From Solenopsis invicta (taxonomy: Eukaryota > Arthropoda > Insecta > Hymenoptera > Formicidae), in contig NC_052670.1 in NCBI RefSeq assembly GCF_016802725.1, positions 16,769,641 to 16,833,640 on the forward strand: a stretch of 64,000 nt of DNA, read 5' to 3'. Each line of letters starts with the position of its first letter. Position 1 is the first letter of the stretch. The notes under the pieces were generated by a model. That model was not told the DNA's origin. It saw only the letters and a program-made list of their open reading frames with translations, and did not search any database. The position numbers and the translations under genes were made by a program. Positions 45,895 through 56,000 of this stretch are shown piece after piece.

Positions 45895-47996
45895 CACAGA
45901 TCAGACCAATTTGACTCCCTCTCACTCTGTCGCATCCGAAATCCTCTTCTGGCGTCCATGCTTATTCTTTTTGCTCTCTCTAAATCCTCATGGCATCTAT
46001 CCAAGTCCTTACTCATTTTATTCACTAAGTAAGTTTGATCTTCTTCGTAGTCATCTCCCTCCGGTGGTGAATTAGTGCTATATTTTTTTAAAAGTTCTAA
46101 GAAATCCTTACGAAATTCATGAGATACTAAACATTTGTCTCTGGCAATTTGTAGAGACCAGTCAAAGTTAGAAGACCAGACACTCGTAGTTTCTTCATTA
46201 TCATAACCACTATTATTCTCTTTTCTTGTCTCGATTTCGTTCATCCGACCAAGGGCTATCCCTCTTTTTTCTTTACTGATCTCTACTGTGTTATTTTTGA
46301 ATTGTTTATAATAATTCACATATTCTTGTCTACGTTTTTGCCCTTCAATCTTTTCTTTATCTATTCTAATCTGTCTTTGTGTTTCTTGAAAACTTGGCGT
46401 TGTGCTGTTGTTCCTATTGTATTCCTTCCGTGAATGTCCATCCTTCTTTATCTCTCTCACATTTCCTATATTTTGGCGCACAGTATTGGACCATTTAACA
46501 GGGAAAGTATTTTCGGTTGATGATGATGCTCTATCGTAAATCTTAACTTCCGTCCCTTTATTCATGCTACTGTCAACCATGCTGGGCCACGCGGCAGGAT
46601 TCGTATATCTATCGTATGTTATAGTTTTACTATCTGTACAGCTATCTGTAATCATCCTTGCAGCTTCTGAAAAAGAAATGTTATTGTAGGCCATAATTAT
46701 CTTTATTTCCTTGTTTTTTAAAGCTACAGGACAACTTTTGTAAGTCGGTCTATGATCTCCTTCACAGTTGCTACAAACTGTTGATTTATGGCAATCTCCG
46801 TGCCTATTGTCTCCGCATGTAATACATTTCGTTTTGTTTCTGCAAAAGGCCTTAAAGTGTCCAAACTGGAAACAATTGAAACATTGCCTGACTGGTTCCA
46901 CGTAGGGTCTTAGTTTTAGACCTATGTGCAGTCTGTCATAAATTGTTATACTATCCCTTATCCTGCCAGTGTTACCTTTATACTTCATTGTGACAAGTAA
47001 ATTATCAGTGAATTTCCACAAGTGTTTCTTGCTGTCGCTGTCCCAAACCCTCTTCTTCATCTTCTCAATTTTGAAAATTTCTTGTTTGTCAACAATATTC
47101 TCCCATAGTTCCGAAATCTCATAAGGCCAATCAGTAATTACACCCCTGTAAAATAAATCTGAAAAGTCAATAAATCCCAGGATCCATTTATTAGAGAGGT
47201 TATCAATCCTGTCTAAACAAGCATTAGCCTCGCTCGCAGTTTTAAAGGTAAGTATAGCAATATTGTATTTAATCATATTTATACTAGTTGGACAAACCCG
47301 ATTCTGGTTGCACCATAAAGATATTTTAACACAGTTTTTTCCCCTGCTCGGGGTACAATATTCTTTTTCGATTTTGCATTTAATTTTACATTCACCTTTA
47401 ATTGTTTTATCAATTCTATTACTCAAAGCTTTAATCAGTTTTTCATATTCAGTCTTATTGATATCATTCATAGGTTTTAAATTCCCATCAACTACTACAT
47501 ATTTTTCCTGATTTATATTAATACCGGTTGTACTAGCTGACTCTATATTATACGAAATTGTATCCTGTTTATCTGATTTACCGCTGTTTTTATTATTTGA
47601 CCTATCCTCTGTTTGTTGTGAACCTACCGTATCATCACATTCCATACGTGTGTGTACCTCTTTGTATCTTTCTTCCCCTACCTGCTCTTTGTCGCTCGAT
47701 TGGACGAAGCTTTCCATAGCCGTTATCGGAATACCTATATCACTAATTTCTCTATCTGATGTCTTATCTATTCCTAAAACTAGATCTGTCTCTTTGTTAC
47801 TCCTTTCCTTCTCCATGTTGTTACTCTCATCTTCTTCCGATGTTAGATCCACTGCCGTCTCCAACACGATATCGCTCGTACCCGGCTCCTTGGTTGCAGA
47901 TCCTTTTAGTCTCTTTCCTTTTCCAATTTCCTTGAGGTCATCCTTAAGATACGGATTGAATCTGCTCCCCCGTCCGGTCGGGGGAACACTTGTCAT
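45894..47996 (-). CDS. LINE ORF1, gag-like protein with zinc knuckles
   Basis: A 700-residue protein starting MTSVPPTGRGSRFNPYLKDD. The N-terminal third is acidic and low in complexity, probably disordered. Around residues 370-425 are CCHC-type knuckles: CFNCFQFGHFKAFC followed by CITCGDNRHGDC and CSNCEGDHRPTYKSCP. The C-terminus is rich in Arg, Lys, Asn and Glu. ORF1 proteins of this group bind the element RNA to form the particle used for target-primed reverse transcription. The frame is intact. Its stop TGA overlaps the ORF2 ATG as TGATG, suggesting ORF2 is translated by termination-reinitiation, as known for some R1/SART-type elements. Confidence 0.9.
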   Translation of the reverse strand: MTSVPPTGRGSRFNPYLKDDLKEIGKGKRLKGSATKEPGTSDIVLETAVDLTSEEDESNNMEKERSNKETDLVLGIDKTSDREISDIGIPITAMESFVQSSDKEQVGEERYKEVHTRMECDDTVGSQQTEDRSNNKNSGKSDKQDTISYNIESASTTGININQEKYVVVDGNLKPMNDINKTEYEKLIKALSNRIDKTIKGECKIKCKIEKEYCTPSRGKNCVKISLWCNQNRVCPTSINMIKYNIAILTFKTASEANACLDRIDNLSNKWILGFIDFSDLFYRGVITDWPYEISELWENIVDKQEIFKIEKMKKRVWDSDSKKHLWKFTDNLLVTMKYKGNTGRIRDSITIYDRLHIGLKLRPYVEPVRQCFNCFQFGHFKAFCRNKTKCITCGDNRHGDCHKSTVCSNCEGDHRPTYKSCPVALKNKEIKIIMAYNNISFSEAARMITDSCTDSKTITYDRYTNPAAWPSMVDSSMNKGTEVKIYDRASSSTENTFPVKWSNTVRQNIGNVREIKKDGHSRKEYNRNNSTTPSFQETQRQIRIDKEKIEGQKRRQEYVNYYKQFKNNTVEISKEKRGIALGRMNEIETRKENNSGYDNEETTSVWSSNFDWSLQIARDKCLVSHEFRKDFLELLKKYSTNSPPEGDDYEEDQTYLVNKMSKDLDRCHEDLERAKRISMDARRGFRMRQSERESNWSDL

Positions 47997-48370
47997 GGTG
48001 CACTTTTTGTTCTATGCAGATTTTACTATTTTATTTTATTTTAAATTTTTCTTTAATTAGCAACTCAGTTTATCACCACTCGCCGCCTTCGCCCCACTAC
48101 GCCTCACTACGCCTTACTGACACAGCTAGGTTATAGAGAGAGCTATCGCAACACGTCTGTTCAGTACCACGTTCCGAACGGCACTCCGAGATTTCACTAA
48201 TTAAAACTGAGGTTACATCGGCCGGCTGTCAAAACATAATTTACTAACACTACGATACATTCATGATCGCTAACGCAGCATCCACTTATAATAGTCATAA
48301 ACGTAAAAACAACTAAGAACAAAACGTGGACCCTAGAATCGGACCCCAGGCATACCTGGCACAAACTGTA

Positions 48371-48483
48371 CATTGTCGTAAAGTTGCTATTGCATTATTT
48401 TTAATTATTGAAAAATTGCGACAACAAAATAAATATCGCCGACGTTTATGGAGTCGACAGTCAATACATTCTTTAATGCCTTA
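48371..48483 (+). pseudogene. Harbinger-type transposase N-terminal remnant
   Basis: The open segment HCRKVAIALFLIIEKLRQQN then KYRRRLWSRQSIHSLM is hydrophobic helix followed by a basic patch, as at the start of PIF/Harbinger nucleases. The likely first codons (MDEIDEMDEIIA, 41221-41257) lie on the other side of the nested LINE complex. A palindromic MITE interrupts the frame on the right. No catalytic DDE region is present, so it is non-functional. Confidence 0.5.
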
Positions 48484-48621
48484 TGGCTCTGCCAGACCAG
48501 CGCGATTTGCGACACGCGACGCGCGATTATCCAATAGGCGTTTACAATTTTTTGAAAAGACGTACGCCTATTGGATAATCGCGCGTCGCGTGTCGCAAAT
48601 CGCGCTGGTCTGCCAGAGCCA
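48484..48621. mobile_element. 138-bp palindromic Harbinger-type MITE
   Basis: TTA at both borders (48481-48483, 48622-48624). Arms TGGCTCTGCCAGACCAGCGC and onward are complementary for about 57 bases around a loop with TTTGAAAAG. GC-rich, unlike surroundings. It interrupts the transposase remnant. Confidence 0.85.
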
Positions 48622-48903
48622 TTACTTTTACTGTGCTTATTATGGTAATTTGGTGTGTTTATCGCATATAAACATGGTTCCTATTAGTAGGCCTTTATTA
48701 AACATAAAATACTTTTTTTGGACTATTTTGAAGTCTTTTCATTTTTGCACGACGTCATGTTTGCGAAGTGAATTCACGTTTGAACTTTGACAGCACTTCG
48801 ACAGTATAACCTGGTATAACCCAGTATAACGTATACAGACTGCATCCTGATTGGCTTTCACAATAAACCAGTACAGAATCACGTAAGAAAAATAGGACAT
48901 GAT

Positions 48904-49002
48904 GGCTGCGTTCCGAAATTCACTGCTAGTACTGAAAATCTATAGTATACGTAACGTGAACTATAGATTTTCAGTACTTGCAGTGTATATCGGAACGCAG
49001 CC
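48904..49002. mobile_element. 99-bp palindromic MITE
   Basis: GGCTGCGTTCCGAAATTCAC at the left and CGGAACGCAGCC at the right, with paired CTATAGATTTTCAGTAC inside. Flanked by GAT on both sides. Confidence 0.75.
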
Positions 49003-49390
49003 GATCTATTACGAAAATCCAGTACGCGAGCCAGTAGCGTAGCCCGTAAGCTACCCATTTCCAGTACGGGAGCACGTAAGACTGCCAGTATAGGAGCACG
49101 TAAGCAATCCCGTAAGAAAAAACGTATCGTCTGCGGCAGGCTTTATTTTCTGCAAGACTGCTGTAAATCTTGCAGCAGATTCTTGAAAGATTCTGCCAAC
49201 AGGATGTTATAATCTGCTTCCTCATTCTGTTCAATTCTTCTGAAAGATTCTGCAGTCAAATTCTTGCAAGAAATTTGTATATATATCTGTTGCAATAAGA
49301 TTTGTAAAATTCTTTCATCAGAATATTTTAGTATAGTCTTAAAATGGATTAAAAACAGATTAAATTTGAATTAAACATTTCATTTATGTA

Positions 49391-49591
49391 CACCCAAGGA
49401 CTTTGATTCTGTCCATGGGGAAATTTTTCAAACTGAGAAGTCATCACTTTCTACATACTCGCAGTTCATGATTAATGAAACAACTAGAGCTTATTGGCCG
49501 TTACGTTAATCATAAACTGTAAATATGTAGAAAGATAGCGACTTCTCAGTTTGGAAAATTTCCCCATGGACAGAATCAAAGTCCTTGGGTG
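49391..49591 (-). mobile_element. 201-bp palindromic MITE, copy 2
   Basis: Same 201-bp element as 41258-41458 in the opposite orientation, here with TA at both borders (49389-49390, 49592-49593), as expected of the Tc1/mariner type. It can fold almost end to end. Confidence 0.87.
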
Positions 49592-49779
49592 TACAAGGTT
49601 AAATAACAATACAAATTGTTATTTACATGTAAAAATATAAAATTTTATGTGGAACAGCGCCACACACACACATCATGTTTGAAAAATATGAGAGCGCGTA
49701 TTCGTCTCGAGGTTACAACACGGAGCTCATAAAAATCTCTCTGGAGCTGAGAAGTCGGCCGCGGTGAGGCCTAGATATA

Positions 49780-50004
49780 GGCCTAGTTTACACCGAGTAC
49801 TTGATATACGTACTAACTAGTAATTTTCTATTAAATTATCTTAATTTCGGCTATATATTTAAAGAATAGTATACTAAGCTGGTACAATATGAATCGAGAT
49901 AATTAAATATATGTATCATATATACACGCATCGTCGAAAGTAAGATAATTTAATAGAAAGTTACGAGTTAGTACGCGTATCAAGTGCTCGGTGTAAACTA
50001 GGCC
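49780..50004. mobile_element. 225-bp inverted-repeat MITE
   Basis: Ends GGCCTAGTTTACACCGAGTA and its near complement GTGTAAACTAGGCC. Arms of about 75 bases continue through AATTTTCTATTAAATTATCT. ATA flanks both sides. Confidence 0.78.
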
Positions 50005-50154
50005 ATAACGCCTGTGGCCGCACTCGACTCACGAGAAAATCTTCCGCGGCGTGGCCATCTAGCGGTGGCACTAACACTCACTCGTTAAATCCATTTCATT
50101 CCAAAATTGTTATAAACCTTGCAGCAGATCTTTCTGCTGCTGATTAAGCAGAAT

Positions 50155-50345
50155 CTGTACAATATCTGTACAAGATCTGCGCGTCATTTCTGTTGTAAGA
50201 AACTTGCAGAAATCTGCAGATCATATTCGTATAATATTTGCACAAGATCTGCGCACTATTTGTGTTGTAAGAAACTTACAGAAATCTGCAGATCATATTT
50301 GTGCAATATTTGCACAAGATCTGCGCGCTACTTCTGTTAAAAGAA
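50155..50345 (+). repeat. 72-bp tandem repeat, about 2.7 copies
   Basis: CAAGATCTGCGC recurs at 50171, 50243 and 50315, exactly 72 bases apart. The unit length is divisible by three, so a 73-codon frame stays open, but it has no gene features. Related GCAGATTCT-rich sequence lies at 49145-49260 and 50360-50600, so the whole stretch 49145-50600 may be one element whose ends I cannot fix. Confidence 0.8.
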
Positions 50346-50604
50346 TCTTATGTCATTCTGCTGTAGAACTTTGCTAGACTGCTTACAGACTGCAGTTGCG
50401 GGAAGAATCTGCTTCAAGATAGCTCAATATCTGTACCAAGTTTTTGCAAGCAGTTCATATACAAGTACAGTGCACGAATATTGAAGCAGTCTGCTAGCAA
50501 TCTGCCAACATAGCTCTTTTGGGAATAATCTTCTGCACATCTGACTCAATTCTACTGCAATTAACTGCACGCAGATTCTGTCCTGTAGAAAATGCTACTA
50601 GGGA

Positions 50605-52033
50605 TGTCAATTAAATTTAAGTTATATTGTACATATGTACTTAATACGGCCTAATTATATATTTTTTCTTTTTTCATAAAAAATTAGAAAAATGGATAAT
50701 AAAGTGACCCAATGTTACAATTATAAGTTTACAAATTAATATAATTGACATGTTAATTGATATATTAACATATAAGAGTTCACAAAGAAATTATTTTCAT
50801 TAAGAATCCATTAAATAAATAATTAACTTACATCAACTTGTTCCACTTAAAATTATGGCTTATGAAACGCAGTTTAATAGATTAAAATTTATGATCTGGA
50901 GTACTAAAATATACACTCGATATTTGTACTCATCATTATTGATCAAGATCCTCTATAATAAATTGCTATTATTTGTTGTCATTTAAATATCAAAATAACA
51001 TCAAATATGTCATTTGATGTCAAAACGATGACAAATAATAGCAGTTTTCTATACAAGTTTCCTATATTATTAAATTCTATCTTACAATGTTATCTTTCTT
51101 TGGTTATAAGTAAAACTTTATGATTGAAAACTTATGATACTTACAAAAATATAAATTAAATACAATGTTGTAAAGTATAAATATAAAGCTACAATAATAT
51201 GAATTGCGAAGTTTAATAATTATCGCTTGATATTTATAGATAGCAGTAACTTTCTCAAAATATTATAATCATAAGAAACACAATCATGAAAATTCTACTT
51301 TTGATTCACTGTCAATAAAATACACAAAGTATAGTCAATTGTTGCAAACGAATCATGTTAACAACTTGTATGATGTATACTAATGTTATTTGTTCAACTT
51401 CATCATGTTTTATTATTAAAAAAACAGCAAATAGGTATTAGGTACAGTTACTTTAGTTAACATATCGTGGTAATAATCAAAAATATTTTAAAAATGGTTA
51501 AAAACATATTTAGAATTTTGCAAACAATTTTACGTTAATAGAAATTTTGGCAATCATTTTACTTTTAATGTTTTCTTTTTCAAAATTTAAATTATTAAAA
51601 AACATCAAAATAATCAATTTCTTGACATTTAAAAACTAGAAATATCTTCTTAAGACAGAACTCGATAATTAACTTTATTTTAAAATGGATTTATCTCACG
51701 TTAAGCGTGAACAAACAATTAAAATTACATATAATTTTTACGATAAATATTATTTGTAAATTTCGGAAATTCTCAACAATTAAATTTCAATGTATTTTCT
51801 ACATTCAGAGAAAAAATTGTTTTACGTATGACAATAAAATATTTTGATTTTTTGCTAATTCTTTGTATTTTTTTCAAAATATTTTTGCTTTTCATAAAAA
51901 TAAGAAATAGAGGTAAGTAAATATGCAATCTTTTATAATCATTAAAAAAATATTCAATATTTTATTTGAATTTTAAAACGAGTTCGAAAAAAAGAAGTTG
52001 AAGAAAATTAATCAGTCTCGAATATCTATATCC
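50605..52033. other. Intergenic/3' flank of vezatin-like gene, no gene
   Basis: AT-rich sequence after the vezatin stop (minus strand). No coding region or inverted-repeat element is clear. It includes a candidate polyadenylation signal at 51961-51966. Confidence 0.6.
51961..51966 (-). terminator. Candidate poly(A) signal of vezatin-like gene
   Basis: AATAAA on the minus strand, about 75 bases past the stop codon. Another AATAAA overlaps the stop itself (52034-52039) and is too close to serve alone. Confidence 0.4.
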
Positions 52034-52037
52034 TTTA

Positions 52038-53019
52038 TTATTGAAAATTTTCATTATCTTCTTTATTATCACTTGCACTATCTATGATTTCATCTTCAGA
52101 ATTTTCGCCACTTCCTATGAATGTTTCCTCATAGAGAAAAGGTAATGGCAACTTCGTGACTTGGGTTTCGAGAAGAATTTGTGGTAAAGATGTAACCGAC
52201 TCTTCATCTTTATTCTTACAAATTTCAGTGGATGGTATATCAAAAATGTTTTTTTGTTTTAACGTTCTTACAAGATCATCTTCTTTATTCAACTCATCGG
52301 ATTTTCTCTGGATAGACAAATCATTTTTAATTTTATAAATAGGAGAAATTGCTTTCTTGTAATCTGATTTAATGCTGTTTGGTGTTGACCATATGCAGTA
52401 AGAAGGCATTGGCGGTGGTGTAGGTATAACCTGGCAATTGTCGTCCTCGGTATTCGATATGGAATCTCTTAATGCATTTTTATATATACGTTGTAGTGCT
52501 CTTGACTCTCGTTCCGACATAGATTTCTGTTTATCAACTAAGGCTTCTTTCAATTCGCTCATGAAACTTTTCGCTAAAAATTTATCCAATTTTTGTTGCT
52601 CTAACAAGTATTCATCCTTATCTTCATCGAACGATTTTAAATATTCTTCTTTAATATACTCTTCAAATACTTCATCAAGAATCTGTGGATCTGAATCGAT
52701 TATTACTGGCAAATCGGGATTCTGATTTATCGTAGTATCGACTGCAGACTGATTATTCTTCACGCCACTGAATCCCGATTTTGCCATTAACAGAACAACA
52801 AATTCTGCTAAAGTTTTCGCCGTGTCGATCTCCTTGAATGCTCTATTCAACTTTTGCATTAGTATATCGGCTGTTTCATTATTGATACCCATATCATGGT
52901 TAATACAGTCATCAATGTCTTTAAATATTGAAAAAACTTGATTGTATGCTACTTGTAGTTTGTATGATGCCAAATCTAATTGGACACTTGGATCATGCCA
53001 TTTAGCTCTATCCTGTATC
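52038..53019 (-). CDS. VEZT: Vezatin-like exon 8 (C-terminal)
   Basis: Continues IQDRAKWHDPSVQLDLASYK to the stop TAA. Contains the Asp/Glu/Lys-rich YIKEEYLKSFDEDKDEYLLE and KSFMSELKEALVDKQKSMSE stretch conserved in vezatins. The last 100 residues are acidic and unstructured. Confidence 0.9.
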
Positions 53020-56000
53020 CTAATAAGAAATCTCTTATAATATTAATTTTGATAATAAACATAAATATATTATAAATACATGTCTTTTACTCACTTATGT
53101 CGAACTGGTTCTGTTTTGCAAGTACGATACGCCTTAATATTTTCCGATAATTTAATTTTGTATATTGTCAATTCTTTAGCTAAGGTTTTAATTATATGAG
53201 CTAATTTCGTTTCAGGAATCTTCTGGCAAGAACATATCCAAGTATTGCTATCATATGCAATAGCTAATAAATATAACATTTCTGATTGTACCAGAAGATA
53301 GGTAAGATACAACTTCTACAAAAAGTAATAAATATAACAAATATGCTGTAAAAGAGTTATTATAAAATATGCAGCTGTCATTTTATTTAAATGCAATATT
53401 TCAAAAAATAACTACATCAAATACTAGTGCTGTTTAAACTTTATAAAACTTGTCATAGACGGAAACTTTCCTATAGAGAGTATAAAGCTCTCCATACCCA
53501 AAGTTTCCATAGGTGCGGAATTCCATGTCCAGAAAGAGAATTTAGAGTACTTAAAGAAATATTTTAATTTTTGACAAATTTTAAGAGGTAACACCACTGT
53601 AGAATTTTTAAAAAATCAGTTCTTTTTTTTTTGCTTAAATGATGCTTTAAGATCTTAGAAATAAGATACTAAAAGCAAAGAAAGATCCTTAAGTATCATT
53701 TTTGGAAGTTTAAAGCATCGTATTTTTCGGTAAGATTTGAAGCGTTTGCGAAGAGATCTTTCTGAGAATAATAAGAGGATTAGTTACCTACAGTGAATTT
53801 TCTTTAAAATTGGTCAAAACGAATCAGGAAAAAGCAAACATCAATAAGGAAGGTCAATTGTATGGTGCAAGCATCGCAGATTAATGGTAAACAAAAATTT
53901 TTATCTCTGTTACATGAAACTTTAAAAGCGTTTTTCTCGAAATCACTTTTTTTAAGCTTGCTGCACTCATAACTTCCATGAATCTTGACCGATTTACTTG
54001 AAATTTTAACTGTAGCTTCTAAAATACATTTGTCAGCGAAGTACGTACGGATTTTACGTTTCGTTGTAAACTTTTTTTTTAAAAACAATTTTCTGCAAAA
54101 TTTTTCACAAAAAAATAAATATTTTTCTTCAAACTTGTGTCATTTTTACAAAAACAATTATTTTTTAATTTCCGTAGTTACTTCGCTAGCTAATGACACA
54201 CAAAATTAAAAAAAAATTGGTTTTTTGTTCTAGAGCAAAAATTGTAGCAGATTTTGGTGCGGCAGTAAGGCACCTTCCAAAAGTCATCATTGCCAAGCTT
54301 TGTCACCGCCATTTTATAATAAAAAAATGCCAAAAAAATTTTGTTTAATACTTTAATGTAGAATAAGGTACTTAAAACGGATTTTGCGTTACCGTTTTCG
54401 TTTTCCCGTAAAAAATGATCAAAAAGAGGCATTTTTGGAAGCTCTATAGTGGTGTTACCTCTTAAGTGATTTAACAAAAAAACAGTATTTGATTAGGATG
54501 CTCACGTTGCACGCTACAATACATCTAACAAGAAAGTTAAAATATTTGTAAGTTATTGAAACCATCTCCCCCCCCCCTCCTCCCGCTTGAATTAGATACT
54601 TCACTGATTTCCTTGATTTATGTCATTTTGCTTTCTGATAAATTCTGTAGGAGTAACAAGAGTCACCATAAACATTTAAAAATATGATTTGGGAAAACTT
54701 TAATGTTTTTAATCAAATTTAAAATATAGAAAAATGTATTATTTTTACAATGGAATAAATATAACTTCTCTCTTATTATTTTTTTCATAAGAAATTGACA
54801 AAGTTAGACCCTTGTTTTTGACCCGCCTAGGTATACACATTCCCTTAAGAGATATTGAAGAATAAATCTGCTTCTCTTATTTTGTCCAAAATTATTCATG
54901 ACGATTCGATAATATTTAAATCAAGTAGTTATGATTGTTAGAAGAAATGTTGAAGTTTTGGAGAATAGAAAGCAATTTTGGGAAGTAGATTAAACATCTT
55001 TCAATATCACTTATAAACAAAATGAAAAATGTTCTGTTCAAAGAATAGTACAATATAACATTCCATTAACGATTATCAAAATGTACAAACACGAGGCAAT
55101 CTCGCGCTGCGCGTTTACTTGAAGCGGGACTGGCTTGTATCTCTTGATTTTATTCCAAGGATAAAATTTGTATTAAGACTTCTGTTCACTTATTGACTTG
55201 TAGAGAAATAAATGCAGATATCAAAAGTGAGAAAATACAACATAAAAATTCTTGTAATATACATAAAAAAATGTGCAATAAAAATGCTTTTTGATAAAAC
55301 AGCATTTTTAATTGATAGAGTAAATTTATAAAATATATTGATAACTTTTCTTTTGTTAGGTGATCACACATGCAATAAATAATCTACATTTGTTGAATTG
55401 AAATGTGTCTAATTAAAAATGAAAACAAGGCGTTTGAAGGATTTCAAAAATAAATATCTATTTGGTTTTACATATAAAATTGTAACAAAATGGAAGTCTT
55501 ATGTATGGTATATTTTAACACTATAATTATTTTAAATATATAATAAAAACGTAGCATTAAAATAAACAATAACATTGTATGTTGTAAGAACAATTTAATT
55601 CTTTAACATGCAATTTTTCATTTATGCATTGATTGTATATGTATATACAATGTTCTTTATTTCATTATTTTGAATTAAGTTATCACTGTTATGCAGACTT
55701 GGGAATTGAGTCAGGAGCCTTAAAAACAATAAGTAAACTGATCTCTTATTAGTAAAATAGTATAAATAGTTTTTAAATGTTCATATTATTTTGTCCATCC
55801 CTTGTATTTTTAGAATTATTTATTTACCTTTAATGCTTGATAGTCGATTTCATCAGGCAGTTCAAACGAGTTACGTTCGAATTTTGTGAATAACTCTTCG
55901 TCAAATGCATCTGGTGGCAGCAGTTTTGCAATTGACAATGAACATTTATAGTATATACAAGAAATATTTTCCATAAATTGTATTAAACTAGTCTTCAAAG

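Larger units (their letters stand above)
41920..48187 (-). mobile_element. Near full-length non-LTR retrotransposon (LINE, I/Jockey-like group with RNase H)
   Basis: Minus-strand element of about 6.27 kb: 5' UTR about 190 bases, ORF1 47996-45894, ORF2 from 45894 down to 42055, 3' UTR about 120 bases and a poly(A) tail seen as about 17 T at 41917-41933. The target duplication GAGATTT is at 41913-41919 and 48188-48194. ORF1 has gag-like zinc knuckles; ORF2 has apurinic-type endonuclease, reverse transcriptase and RNase H. RNase H argues for the I group or a relative rather than Jockey proper; the family is not identified. ORF2 is interrupted by two frameshifts, both at homopolymers. Confidence 0.9.
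41461..48368. mobile_element. Tc1/mariner-type element with long (about 230 bp) inverted repeats, split by a LINE
   Basis: Ends CAGTTCGTGCCAGGTATGCC and GGCATACCTGGCACAAACTG with TA at both borders (41459-41460, 48369-48370). The left arm runs 41461-41683. The right arm is in two pieces, 41871-41919 and 48188-48368, because a LINE inserted within it. Without the LINE the element is about 640 bp. No transposase, so it is a non-autonomous long-inverted-repeat form. Confidence 0.8.
41049..49142 (+). mobile_element. PIF/Harbinger-like element carrying four nested insertions
   Basis: TTA lies at both borders (41046-41048, 49143-49145). Inverted ends are AGCCTGCCGCAGACGATACG (then TTTTTTCTTAC) and the matching complement. 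Removing nested elements leaves a host of about 740 bp. The host has a short frame from an ATG at 41221 that resumes at 48371 as HCRKVAIALFLIIEKLRQQN, then KYRRRLWSRQS. This resembles the basic, W-containing start of Harbinger transposases, so the host is an internally deleted element with a transposase N-terminus. The TTA target supports this class. Confidence 0.65.

Noticed and set aside
53804..54477. Open frames of about 95 codons in the vezatin intron
   Set aside because: Inside a TTAA-flanked inverted-repeat element; no transposase motif and AT-biased composition.
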